This document shows positions 6,555-14,428 of a stretch of DNA of 14,632 nt, piece by piece. The translations under genes were made by a program, and so were the position numbers. The notes under the pieces were generated by a model, which saw only the letters and a program-made list of their open reading frames with translations, was not told where the DNA came from and did no database searches. How positions within the stretch are numbered: position 1 is the first letter of the stretch; each line of letters begins with the position of its first letter. The stretch is from Nitrospirota bacterium (GTDB taxonomy: Bacteria; Nitrospirota; Nitrospiria; Nitrospirales; Nitrospiraceae). The stretch lies in contig JACPZN010000185.1 in the NCBI GenBank assembly GCA_016195505.1, positions 1 through 14,632 on the forward strand, read 5' to 3'.

Positions 6555-7418
6555 ATGCGCATCGAGGGACAACGCGAAAGCGACAATGTTGAAGATCGTC
6601 GAGGCATGGGCCCCGCCCGAATTGGAAGGGCGGGCGGCCTCGGCATCGGCACCATCGTCCTGGCGCTCGCCGTCAGTTATTTTACCGGCGCCAACCCCCT
6701 GACCATCATCAACATGTTCAGCGGCGTCGAGAGCATGGTGGATGCACCGACGCCCTCCGCGCCTGGACCGACTGGTGCACCGAGCGATCAGCTCGGTAAA
6801 TTTGCGTCCATCGTGCTAGCAGACACCGAAACCACCTGGCGGAGCCTCCTCGGCCCGCGCTATGAAGACCCGCGCATGGTGCTTTTCCCCGGCGCGGTGC
6901 AGTCGGTGTGCGGTACGACCTCTTCAGCCGTCGGTCCTTTTTATTGTCCCGGCGATCACAAGGTCTATCTCGACTTCTCCTTTTTCAATGAAATGGCGCA
7001 GCGGTTGGGTGCACCAGGCGACTTTGCGCAGGCCTATGTGATCGCCCATGAGGTGGGCCATCATGTGCAAAATCTGATGGGAATTTCGGCGAAGGTGACA
7101 CGCCTCCAGCATCAGGCCTCGGAACGAGAAGGCAATGCCCTTTCTGTCCGCACGGAATTGCAGGCTGACTGTTTCGCCGGAGTCTGGGGCTATCACGCGA
7201 AGCGTGAGCGCGATTTGATCGAGTCGGGAGATTTTGAAGAAGGACTGCGTGCGGCGTCAGCCATCGGTGATGATCGATTGCAAAAGATGTCGCGCGGCCA
7301 CGTGCAACCGGAAAGCTGGACGCACGGTTCTTCGGAGCAAAGGATGACTTGGCTCCGGCGGGGACTGGAAAGCGGTGATCCTTCTGCTTGCAACACGTTT
7401 GAAAGCCACCAACTGTGA
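6555..7418 (+). CDS. ypfJ: YpfJ-type neutral zinc metallopeptidase, membrane-anchored
   Basis: ATG 6555 follows GGAGGGGAG with a 5-base spacer. The 287-residue protein has a basic, polar N-terminus, one membrane helix at about 29-43 (LGIGTIVLALAVSYFTG), a Pro/Ala/Thr linker and then the peptidase domain. The zinc motif is HEVGHH (H165, E166, H169), and a downstream ELQADCFAGVWG supplies the probable third ligand E201. TWRSLLGPRYEDPRMVLF and SAVGPFYCPGDHKVYLD are conserved in the KPN_02809/YpfJ family (Zn_peptidase). Topology suggests a cytoplasmic tail and a periplasmic catalytic domain. Its stop overlaps the start of the FUN14 gene (GTGA), so the two are probably translated together. The physiological substrate of this family is not known to me. 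Confidence 0.88.
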   Translation: MRIEGQRESDNVEDRRGMGPARIGRAGGLGIGTIVLALAVSYFTGANPLTIINMFSGVESMVDAPTPSAPGPTGAPSDQLGKFASIVLADTETTWRSLLGPRYEDPRMVLFPGAVQSVCGTTSSAVGPFYCPGDHKVYLDFSFFNEMAQRLGAPGDFAQAYVIAHEVGHHVQNLMGISAKVTRLQHQASEREGNALSVRTELQADCFAGVWGYHAKRERDLIESGDFEEGLRAASAIGDDRLQKMSRGHVQPESWTHGSSEQRMTWLRRGLESGDPSACNTFESHQL

Positions 7419-7861
7419 GCGAAGAACAGGACGAGCGCCCAAGTCAGATATCCGCAACAGCGCTTGAGGCGTTTCTTTCAGATGCTCCCTGGAAAGCCAA
7501 ATCGTTTCTTGCAGCCGGCGCGACCACCATCGCAGGGCTTGGCGCCTGGCTGAACGATATGATGTCCCCGGTGCTGGCCCGCAGCGGGGCAAGCTATCTC
7601 GGCGGCTTCCTGATCGGTTGGGCATTCCGGCGGACATTGAAGATCGCCGCGTTGATCGCCGGCTCACTGTTGGCCCTCATCACCCTCCTCAAGACAACCG
7701 GTTGGATTCATCTAGATTGGAGCTTGATCGAAGCTGATGTATCCCGTAGTCTGGCCTGGATTCAAGGCAAAGCCGAAGGTTTCAGAGAGGTGCTGACAGG
7801 CTATCTCCCCTCAGCCGGCGCCGGCGGCGCCGGGGTGTACTTCGGATTTCGCAAAAAGTAA
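7415..7861 (+). CDS. FUN14-domain membrane protein
   Basis: GTG 7415 overlaps the TGA of the peptidase gene by three bases (GTGA), which indicates translational coupling. The 148-residue product has a polar N-terminus, then the FUN14 pattern: a glycine-rich first hydrophobic region (SFLAAGATTIAGLGAWL), SGASYLGGFLIGWAFRRTLKIAALIAGSLLALITLLKTTGWI, HLDWSLIEAD, and a Gly/Ala-rich end (PSAGAGGAGVYFGFRKK). Known: FUN14 domains are small membrane domains, best studied in the mitochondrial mitophagy receptor FUNDC1; bacterial members have no settled role. Inference: an inner-membrane partner or adaptor of the upstream peptidase. A GC-rich palindromic run at 7814-7834 encodes the final Gly/Ala repeat and is part of the gene. 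Confidence 0.78.
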   Translation: MSEEQDERPSQISATALEAFLSDAPWKAKSFLAAGATTIAGLGAWLNDMMSPVLARSGASYLGGFLIGWAFRRTLKIAALIAGSLLALITLLKTTGWIHLDWSLIEADVSRSLAWIQGKAEGFREVLTGYLPSAGAGGAGVYFGFRKK

Positions 7862-8129
7862 AAGCAACAAACTACCGCAAGGCGCTCAGAGTAGACCGGG
7901 GTTGGCTTGATAGCCCCCTCTGCCGCCCACAGACTCCCTCCCTCGAAACAACAACCCCGACAACCCCCGCTAGCGCCATCGTCACAGCACCGCTTACCCG
8001 GCAAGCCAACATCCTGAATTCTCTGACAAACAGACCCCAAAGCTCATGCGATCGCTCCTCTCCTCTTTTCGAGAGGGACGAAGAACATTTATACTGCTTC
8101 TTATTCTCCCTGGCGTGAAAGGATGGCCT
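7862..8129. other. Intergenic stretch with candidate promoter for the serine protease
   Basis: No gene is supported here. The hexamers TTTCGA and TATACT, 17 bases apart with the second near 8093, form a weak sigma-70-like promoter overlapping a small hairpin (CCTCTTTTCGAGAGG, near 8061-8075). This promoter lies downstream of the first possible start at 8046, which supports the start at 8130. Confidence 0.3.
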
Positions 8130-9170
8130 ATGTACTCCCATCGTTGCGTTTCTTTCTATGCACTACGGCAATTCATCGCCGGCCTTTCTCTCTCGGTCAT
8201 TCTGGTTGCGGCTCCCCTTCTCCATGCTGAACAGAATTCTACGGCCTCTGAAAGTACGTTCGCGCACGCCAAACAGGCTACCGTTGGTATACTGGAGGAC
8301 ACCCAAGACCAGCGAACACCGGAGAAGCCAGGGAAAATCCTCGTCCGTGGGACTGGCTTCCACCTAAGAGATGGCTATATCATCACAGCCAGGCACGCGG
8401 CTGAGAAACACACTCCCACGACAGGAACTATCATTCCCAAACGCGTGCGCATTCTCACCACCGATCTCCACGAACTGCCGGCTGATCTTGTCGGAGACAG
8501 CTCGTTCATGGATGTCGTCGTCTACCGCATTGCCGAGCCGCACCGGGCCAAACTGAGAGCCACCACGGCGTTTGCTTCAGAAGACGTCGTTTCCGGCATG
8601 GAAGTTTTCACGATCGGCTATCCATTGGGCTGGGGCCCGACCATGGCATTCGGCCGCCTAGGAAATACGAATACCTTCCTTCAAACCGTCGAGACACGCT
8701 TGATCCAAGCGGACCTCTCCGCCTGCAGCGGTAATTCCGGTGGTGCATTATTCAACAGCCAAGGGGAGGTCGTCGGAATCATGCACGCGATCATTCAGAC
8801 AGAAAAGGACGAAACACAGACCCATTGCAGCCGCATGGCCTTCGCTATCCCAGGGATTCTTGCCGAACGGATTGTGAACGCAGCACTTGCCGGCAAGCCA
8901 CTCACCTTCTCCAAACTCGGAATTCATATGACGTCGGTGAAAGACGGCACCAGGTTACGCATGGCCGTGAAGGATGTCGCAGATCCAGCGAAATCGGCCG
9001 GCATTCAGAAGCACGACATTATTCTATCGGTGGACAACACCGAAATTCTGGACGCGGCGCACTTGAAAACCTACTTGATCGAACGCACGACGCCAGGCCA
9101 GCGCGTCTCAGTCAAGGTCCGCCGGACCGATGCAGATCTCACGTTCACGGTCACGCTGGCGGGAGGATAG
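8130..9170 (+). CDS. Secreted trypsin-like serine protease with PDZ domain (HtrA/Deg-like)
   Basis: The open frame begins at 8046, but ATG 8130 is preferred. AAAGGA lies 6 bases upstream and it gives a proper signal peptide (FIAGLSLSVILVAAPLLHA, cleavage likely before EQN); a -10-like TATACT lies near 8093. The 346-residue product carries the chymotrypsin-fold triad: H89 in ITARHAA, D128 in SFMDVVVYRI and S203 in SGNSGGALF. Residues about 262-346 form a PDZ domain (SAGIQKHDIILSVDNTEI, PGQRVSVKVRR). Known: Deg/HtrA proteases degrade or refold misfolded periplasmic proteins. Here there is one PDZ domain and the loop between GYPLG and GNSGG is short, so it may be a specialised rather than general enzyme. 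It faces the OB-fold gene tail to tail. Confidence 0.87.
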   Translation: MYSHRCVSFYALRQFIAGLSLSVILVAAPLLHAEQNSTASESTFAHAKQATVGILEDTQDQRTPEKPGKILVRGTGFHLRDGYIITARHAAEKHTPTTGTIIPKRVRILTTDLHELPADLVGDSSFMDVVVYRIAEPHRAKLRATTAFASEDVVSGMEVFTIGYPLGWGPTMAFGRLGNTNTFLQTVETRLIQADLSACSGNSGGALFNSQGEVVGIMHAIIQTEKDETQTHCSRMAFAIPGILAERIVNAALAGKPLTFSKLGIHMTSVKDGTRLRMAVKDVADPAKSAGIQKHDIILSVDNTEILDAAHLKTYLIERTTPGQRVSVKVRRTDADLTFTVTLAGG

Positions 9171-9172
9171 AG

Positions 9173-9187
9173 GAGCACACCGTGCTC
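9173..9187. terminator. Small hairpin between convergent genes, possible weak terminator
   Basis: GAGCAC pairs with GTGCTC around an ACC loop, lying in the 33-base gap between the serine protease stop (9170) and the OB-fold gene stop (9204). No T tract follows on either strand, so termination here is doubtful. Confidence 0.3.
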
Positions 9188-9203
9188 GTCGTGGATACGG
9201 CGG

Positions 9204-9605
9204 TCAGTTTTTTGCCACCGACCGGACGTCCAGAATTCCAGAAAAGTGCGCGTCGATCGTCACGTGGTCGCCGTCTTTGAGCATGACCGTTCCCATTTGG
9301 CAGATCGTCGCATAGCTGGCATTGATGGTGCCGGTGTCGTCTTCGACCGAGAATTCCTGGATACACTTCTCCAGCTTGGTGCTGTTCCCGATAAAATGAT
9401 TCATGTGATAGCCGCTCACCGTGCCCTCGACCCGTACCATTTTCATGTTGTACGACTCAGGATAAGTAAGCAAGGAATTGATTTTGACCGGCTCGGCCGC
9501 CCACGTGATGGTCGAGAACAGGCTCACAGCCAGCGCTATGAGTCCTGGCCGGCCGATCAGCTGCGCTACCTTTCTTTTGCATTTCGTCTGAGCGTGCTCA
9601 TTCAT
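9204..9605 (-). CDS. Periplasmic OB-fold-like protein, function unknown
   Basis: The gene starts with ATG ATG; the second ATG (9605) lies 6 bases after AAGAGG and is preferred, giving 133 residues. A basic N-terminus and the hydrophobic LIALAVSLFSTITWAAE form a signal peptide, cleaved probably after AWA-like ITWA-A. The mature part (VKINSLLTYPESYNMKMVRVEG, FSVEDDTGTINASYA, LKDGDHVTIDAHF) has the strand pattern of an OB-fold, the type found in periplasmic bacterial OB proteins. It lies 20 bases downstream of the secreted Lon-type protease gene on the same strand, so the two are probably cotranscribed. Cysteines in KCIQEF and TICQMG could form a disulfide. I cannot assign a function. Confidence 0.68.
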   Translation of the reverse strand: MNEHAQTKCKRKVAQLIGRPGLIALAVSLFSTITWAAEPVKINSLLTYPESYNMKMVRVEGTVSGYHMNHFIGNSTKLEKCIQEFSVEDDTGTINASYATICQMGTVMLKDGDHVTIDAHFSGILDVRSVAKN

Positions 9606-9625
9606 CATGAACCTCTTGGTTTCTG

Positions 9626-10489
9626 TTATTGGAACGCAACTTGGCGCAGCGCTTGGCCGGTCGCAGCGCTGTAGGCCTCAGCAAGTGTATGCACCTCGAC
9701 CACATGGATCGTCTTCTCGGCTCCGGTGAAGTTGAGATGGCTGTTGTCCAATCCATCGGGCACGATCATCGTGGTCTTTCTGAGATCCCGACAGGCATTC
9801 ATCTTATCCACCAATCGGCCGACCGGTTTGATCTCAAGGGTCGGCTCAATCGTTCCTGACATGCAGATATCTTGGCGAATCGGGTCGCCGAGAAGTGCCG
9901 AGGCAATGCCCACCGCGAAGATTCCTCCGGCACTGGGACCATCCATCGATGTCGGAACCAGGAGGCGGACGGTCAGGTACCTGGGGTCGTATCCCACCGC
10001 CCTCGTAGCGGCAGACACAGCTGTAAGGAATGACCGCACCGATACGGGGCTCAAGTTCGAATCAGGCAAAAGAATCTCCGGCCCCATTCCGTCAGCCCTG
10101 TATCCGACCGTGAGCCGGGCGACCAGCCCGTTCCACGAGCCCGAAATGGAGCCAACCCTGGTCTGTCCGATGCCCAGGATAGGCAATGCCAGGGAGACCT
10201 CTGGAAACGGCAACGGTTTCTTATGTTGCAGGAAAGGAAGCCCGGGAGGAACGGTGCTAGACACTGTCGGTGGAACAATGACGGATTCTTGAGATTTAGG
10301 CCCCGGAGAGATTTCGAGCGGCGAATAGGTCTTCGCCTCTCCCAGTTGCCTGCAGCCCAACCCTCCGCGGTCGGTATACAAATCCGATTGCCCGGGTCGG
10401 GGACAGACCCAGGTCTCGGCCCATGCCGATTCGGCGAGCAAGGGCCCTGCTACTTGGCAGCAAAGACAAATGAGCAGCACGTATTTCAT
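9626..10489 (-). CDS. Secreted Lon-type (S16) serine protease domain protein
   Basis: The product of 287 residues starts at ATG 10489, chosen because a clean signal peptide follows (MKYVLLICLCCQVAGPLLA, likely cleavage at AWA before ETW). GTG 10513 would add eight residues; no good ribosome binding site is seen for either. After a Cys-containing, Pro-rich linker (about 25-95) comes a Lon proteolytic domain: SGSWNGLVARLTVGY, RLLVPTSMDGPSAGG (catalytic S186) and LEIKPVGRLVDKMNACRD (catalytic K229), then KTTMIVPDG. Serine and lysine are 43 residues apart, the same spacing as in E. coli Lon (679/722). There is no AAA+ ATPase or N-terminal Lon domain. Known: S16 domains cut proteins using a Ser-Lys dyad, usually powered by ATP. 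Inference: an ATP-independent periplasmic protease, operon partner of the OB-fold gene. Confidence 0.8.
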   Translation of the reverse strand: MKYVLLICLCCQVAGPLLAESAWAETWVCPRPGQSDLYTDRGGLGCRQLGEAKTYSPLEISPGPKSQESVIVPPTVSSTVPPGLPFLQHKKPLPFPEVSLALPILGIGQTRVGSISGSWNGLVARLTVGYRADGMGPEILLPDSNLSPVSVRSFLTAVSAATRAVGYDPRYLTVRLLVPTSMDGPSAGGIFAVGIASALLGDPIRQDICMSGTIEPTLEIKPVGRLVDKMNACRDLRKTTMIVPDGLDNSHLNFTGAEKTIHVVEVHTLAEAYSAATGQALRQVAFQ

Positions 10490-10685
10490 GGCTGAGACAC
10501 TATTGCAAGGCACGCACAGGCAGTACCCACATTATTGAAACCCGGAGGCGAACTGCGGAGGCAGCCCTCCGTAGCATGGTCTGCCCAAAAGAAATACATG
10601 TATCCGAAGCGTATCCTTTGGAATGGCCTTCGTCAAAAGAAACGGCGATTTGTGGAAAGATGGATCGAGGAAGCTTGACCGCGAA

Positions 10686-11483
10686 TCATCCAGGCAAGGT
10701 CTGATACCACCCATTGGCTTGGGCGAGAACGATGCGGCGGCCGAAGAGGGTGCTGATCTGGTCGTCGGTGAGCAGGGCGGACTTTGATCCGTCGGTGAGA
10801 ATCTTCCCCTCTTTTAGAAGAATCACGCGCTCAATCTCTGGGGGGATTTCATGAAGATGATGCGTCACGAGCAGCACTGTCTTCCCCTTTTGAATTTGCG
10901 CACGCAACAGATCGAGGTACTGGAAACATGCCTTCACGTCGAGCCCGCTCGTCGGTTCGTCAAGCACGAGCACTGACGGATCATGCACAACCGCGCGGCC
11001 CAGTAGAAACCGCCGCTGCTCGCCGGTCGAGAGATGGCCGAATCGCCGGCCAGCCAACGATTCAATCCCCAACTCCCGCATGACATCATGCACCCGCATA
11101 ATCTGCGCTTGGCCGAACTCCTGGTGCTCATACGTGTCGTTGCTCGCATAAAATCCGGAGAGGACCACATTCAGTCCCTCAGCACCGATCAGATAGTCCC
11201 GCTGGAGATCATGCGACACAATTCCGATCCGCTTCCGCACATCCCAAACATTCCAGCACTCCTCCCCGAAGAGACGCATGCGCGTCTCATCCAATGGCAT
11301 GGGATGGACTTCACCGGATAAGAGTTTGAGGAGCGTCGACTTCCCTGCTCCGTTCGGCCCCAAGATCGCGGCGTGCTCACCTTCTCGAAGTATGAACGAA
11401 AAGTCGGAAAAGACACAGGTGTCGCCACGATAGATGGTAGCCCGATGGATGTCGATGATGGGGAGCATGGCCTGTTGGGCCAC
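10686..11483 (-). CDS. Orphan ABC transporter-type ATPase
   Basis: GTG 11483 shares one base with the TAG of aroC (TAGTG), so it is the last gene of a tightly packed operon. The 265 residues include Walker A GPNGAGKST (42-50), a Q-loop region SHDLQRDYL (about 90-98), the signature LSTGEQRRFLLGRA (151-164), Walker B VLVLDEP (171-177), D-loop SGLD (179-182) and H-loop THH (H208). The protein is soluble and no permease or binding protein gene lies nearby. In style it resembles the YlmA/ModF-like group of ATPases. Function and substrate cannot be told from the neighbours; the pairing with aroC may reflect only convenience of expression. Confidence 0.85.
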   Translation of the reverse strand: MAQQAMLPIIDIHRATIYRGDTCVFSDFSFILREGEHAAILGPNGAGKSTLLKLLSGEVHPMPLDETRMRLFGEECWNVWDVRKRIGIVSHDLQRDYLIGAEGLNVVLSGFYASNDTYEHQEFGQAQIMRVHDVMRELGIESLAGRRFGHLSTGEQRRFLLGRAVVHDPSVLVLDEPTSGLDVKACFQYLDLLRAQIQKGKTVLLVTHHLHEIPPEIERVILLKEGKILTDGSKSALLTDDQISTLFGRRIVLAQANGWYQTLPG

Positions 11484-12646
11484 TACGCTTCGTGCGGATC
11501 GGAATTCGTCTTTGTGACACCGGCGGACTTCGCTGACTTGGGGGAGTTCTTGGCAGATGCCGCAATCTTCGGCGTCTTGGTCGAGACATCTGCGTTTTGA
11601 GCACGGTGCAACAGCGCGTGGTCCATGAGGACCAACGCCATCATGGCTTCCGCGATCGGCGTGGCGCGGATGCCGACACAGGGATCATGACGGCCGTTCG
11701 TTTCGACGGTCACCGGCTTGCCCCGCTTGTCGATGGACCGGCGGGACACGCGGATACTCGAGGTTGGCTTGATTCCGATCGTAACAACAATATCCTGCCC
11801 GGTAGAAATTCCCCCCAGAATGCCGCCTGCGTTGTTGGAGAGAAACCCCTCCGGCGTCAACTCGTCGCCATGCTCAGACCCTCGCTGGGTGACCGAGGCA
11901 AAGCCTGACCCGATCTCGACAGCTTTGACGGCATTGATACTCATCATGGCCCCGGCCAAGTCGGCATCCAGCTTGGCATAGACCGGACTCCCCCATCCGA
12001 CCGGCACATGCTCCGCAACGGTCGTGATTCTTGCGCCGACGGAATCCCCTGACTTCCGCAGTTCATCCATGAAGGATTCGAGCTTGGCTACGACATCAGG
12101 ATTAGCCGAGAAGAAGGGATTCCCACCCACCGCATCCCAACTCTTGAACGGCACCTCATGCGGCCCCAGCTGGCTCAGATACCCGCGAACCACGACGCCA
12201 TATTTTTCCCTGAGCCACTTCTTTGCAATCGCCGCCGCCGCGACGCGAACAGCGGTCTCGCGCGCAGAGGCGCGTCCACCGCCACGATAATCGCGAATGC
12301 CATACTTCTGCCAATAGGTGTAGTCCGCATGTCCGGGACGGAATGTGTCGATCAGATTCCCGTAATCGCGGCTCCGCGCATCTTCATTGCGGATGAGCAA
12401 GGCAATCGGAGTGCCGGTGGTCTTGCCTTCGAAGACTCCGGAGAGGATTTCGACGGTATCGGATTCTTGCCGTTGCGTAACGTGCCTCGACGTGCCTGGC
12501 TTTCGCCGATCGAGATCTTTTTGGATGTCATCGACTGAAAGGACAAGCCCTGGTGGACAGCCGTCGACGACGCAACCGATCGCTGGCCCGTGGCTTTCGC
12601 CGAACGAGGTGACCGTGAAGATCCTGCCAATGGTATTACCCGCCAT
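11483..12646 (-). CDS. aroC: Chorismate synthase
   Basis: AroC converts 5-enolpyruvylshikimate-3-phosphate to chorismate, the last step of the shikimate pathway, using reduced FMN. The 387-residue protein has the family motifs SFGESHG (H19), DLDRRKPGTSR, TFRPGHADYTYW (H106), DYRGGGRASARETAVRVAAAAIAK, NNAGGILGGISTGQDI and GRHDPCVGIRATPIAEAM; the two histidines match the catalytic pair. The core ends near residue 348 (DHALLHR). A 39-residue tail of Lys, Ser, Ala and Thr follows (TKTPKIAASAKNSPKSAKSA is its main part), which the usual enzyme lacks. It starts 18 bases after aspS on the same strand and overlaps the following ATPase gene by one base. Confidence 0.96.
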   Translation of the reverse strand: MAGNTIGRIFTVTSFGESHGPAIGCVVDGCPPGLVLSVDDIQKDLDRRKPGTSRHVTQRQESDTVEILSGVFEGKTTGTPIALLIRNEDARSRDYGNLIDTFRPGHADYTYWQKYGIRDYRGGGRASARETAVRVAAAAIAKKWLREKYGVVVRGYLSQLGPHEVPFKSWDAVGGNPFFSANPDVVAKLESFMDELRKSGDSVGARITTVAEHVPVGWGSPVYAKLDADLAGAMMSINAVKAVEIGSGFASVTQRGSEHGDELTPEGFLSNNAGGILGGISTGQDIVVTIGIKPTSSIRVSRRSIDKRGKPVTVETNGRHDPCVGIRATPIAEAMMALVLMDHALLHRAQNADVSTKTPKIAASAKNSPKSAKSAGVTKTNSDPHEA

Positions 12647-12664
12647 GGGAACGATCGTTCCTCT

Positions 12665-14428
12665 CTACTCGACCAGATCCAGCTTAATCCTGAGTTCCTT
12701 CAACTGCTCGGCGCTGACAGCAGACGGCGCATCTGTGAGCGGGCACTGTGCCTTCTGCGTTTTCGGAAACGCGATCACGTCTCGGATCGAATCCGCTCCG
12801 CCCAGCAGCATGATGAGCCTGTCCAAACCGAAGGCAATTCCGCCATGGGGCGGGGCACCGTAATCCAAGGCCTCCAGGAGAAACCCGAACTTGGCCTGCG
12901 CCTGGTCCTTGTTGATGCCGAGAAGATCGAGAATCTTGAGCTGGATCTCGCTCCGATGGTTCCGAATGCTCCCGCCGCCGATCTCGCTGCCGTTGAGCAC
13001 CATGTCATAGGCCTTGGCCCTGATCTTGAGCGGTTCGCTGTCTAAGAACCTCAGATCTTCATCCATCGGCGCCGCGAAGGGGTTGTGCATGAAGACGTAG
13101 CGCTTCTCTTCCGGAGAATAGTCGAGCAACGGAAACTCGGTCACCCACACCGGCTTCCAGGCAGATTTGTCAATGAGGTTCAGCTCTTCTCCCAGGAGCA
13201 AGCGGAGGCGGCCGAGCACGTCATGCACCACAGCTGGTTTGTCAGCGCCGAAGAGCACGAGATCGCCCGGCTTCGCCTCTGGCAGCGCTGCGGCAAACGC
13301 CTTGGCATCGAGAAATTTGGCGATGACGGACTCCAACTGCCCTTCAGGCGTGATCTTCAGCCAGGCAAGCCCTCTGGCGCCGAAACTCTTGGCCGTTTCG
13401 CCGAGCACATCGATGCGGCTCCGTGGGGTCCCAGCCCCACCTTTCACGATCAAGGCTTTGACAATCCCACCCTTCGTCGCCGCATCTTTGAAGACCTTGA
13501 ACTCGCTCGCAGCCCCGAACGGCGTCACATCGTAGAGCGGCATCTCGAACCGCAGATCCGGCTTGTCCGATCCATACCGCCCCATCGCCTCTGTATAGGT
13601 CATCCGTGGAAACGGCGTCGGGAGTTGCACGCCGCCGGCCTCCCGGAAGATCGTGACGATCATTCGTTCCATCAGATTCATCACCTGCTCGCGGTCCACA
13701 AACGACATCTCAAGGTCGATTTGAGTAAACTCCGGCTGGCGATCGTTGCGGAGATCTTCGTCACGGAAGCAGCGGGCGATCTGGTAGTACCGATCGACGC
13801 CGCTGACCATGAGCACCTGTTTAAACAGCTGCGGCGATTGGGGAAGCGCGAAGAATTGTCCTGCGTTGACCCGGCTCGGTACCAGGTAATCCCGCGCGCC
13901 CTCCGGCGTGCTCTTCGTCAAGATCGGCGTCTCGACTTCAAGGAACTGTTCCGCGTTAAGGAAACCTCTCGCAGCCTGGGCAATCGCGTGTCGAAGCCCC
14001 AGCAATCGTTGCATCCTCGGCCGGCGTAAATCGAGATAGCGGTACTTGAGACGAATTGATTCCGTAACCTCCGCGTCGTCCTCGATGAGAAACGGCGGGG
14101 TCTTCGCCTCGTTCAAAATCTCCACAGCATCGACGAACAATTCGATCTCGCCGGTGGGCAGATTCGGATTCTTCGATTCGTCAGGACGCGCCATGACTTG
14201 GCCGGTTACCGAGACGACGCACTCGCTGCGGAGCGTATGGGCGGCCTGGTGGACCGCCGCGTTGCGTTCGGCATTGAAGACAACCTGCGTAATGCCGGTC
14301 CGGTCGCGCAGATCGACGAACATGACCACCCCGTGATCACGCCGCCGCTGCACCCAGCCGTTCAATACCACAGTCTTCCCCACCTGGGTCTTATTCAATT
14401 CGCCGCACCGATGCGTCCGCAACTTCAT
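12665..14428 (-). CDS. aspS: Aspartyl-tRNA synthetase
   Basis: Full-length, 587 residues, bacterial type: an N-terminal anticodon-binding OB domain (GWVQRRRDHGVVMFVDLRDRTGITQVVF), motif 1 (FLEVETPILTKSTPEGARDYLVPSR), motif 2 (YYQIARCFRDEDLRNDRQPEFTQIDLEMSF), the bacterial GAD insertion and motif 3 (GGIAFGLDRLIML). It attaches aspartate to tRNA-Asp. The anticodon-binding loop reads RRRDHG, with H32 where E. coli has leucine; His at this place is found in non-discriminating enzymes that also charge tRNA-Asn. The start ATG 14428 overlaps the stop of the preceding gene by four bases (ATGA). The enzyme heads, or sits second in, the aspS-aroC-ATPase operon. Confidence 0.97.
   Translation of the reverse strand: MKLRTHRCGELNKTQVGKTVVLNGWVQRRRDHGVVMFVDLRDRTGITQVVFNAERNAAVHQAAHTLRSECVVSVTGQVMARPDESKNPNLPTGEIELFVDAVEILNEAKTPPFLIEDDAEVTESIRLKYRYLDLRRPRMQRLLGLRHAIAQAARGFLNAEQFLEVETPILTKSTPEGARDYLVPSRVNAGQFFALPQSPQLFKQVLMVSGVDRYYQIARCFRDEDLRNDRQPEFTQIDLEMSFVDREQVMNLMERMIVTIFREAGGVQLPTPFPRMTYTEAMGRYGSDKPDLRFEMPLYDVTPFGAASEFKVFKDAATKGGIVKALIVKGGAGTPRSRIDVLGETAKSFGARGLAWLKITPEGQLESVIAKFLDAKAFAAALPEAKPGDLVLFGADKPAVVHDVLGRLRLLLGEELNLIDKSAWKPVWVTEFPLLDYSPEEKRYVFMHNPFAAPMDEDLRFLDSEPLKIRAKAYDMVLNGSEIGGGSIRNHRSEIQLKILDLLGINKDQAQAKFGFLLEALDYGAPPHGGIAFGLDRLIMLLGGADSIRDVIAFPKTQKAQCPLTDAPSAVSAEQLKELRIKLDLVE

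Noticed and set aside
7814..7834. GC-rich palindromic run (CCGGCGCCGGCGGCGCCGG)
   Set aside because: It is in frame and simply encodes the Gly/Ala-rich end of the FUN14 protein.
10556..10571. CGGAGG/CCTCCG hairpin downstream of the ABC ATPase gene
   Set aside because: Only six pairs and no T tract on the minus strand within a few bases, so it is not supported as a terminator.
13085..14029. 314-codon open frame on the plus strand, antisense to aspS
   Set aside because: It lies wholly inside the unmistakable aspS gene, shows no family motif, and is expected from the GC-rich third codon positions of aspS.
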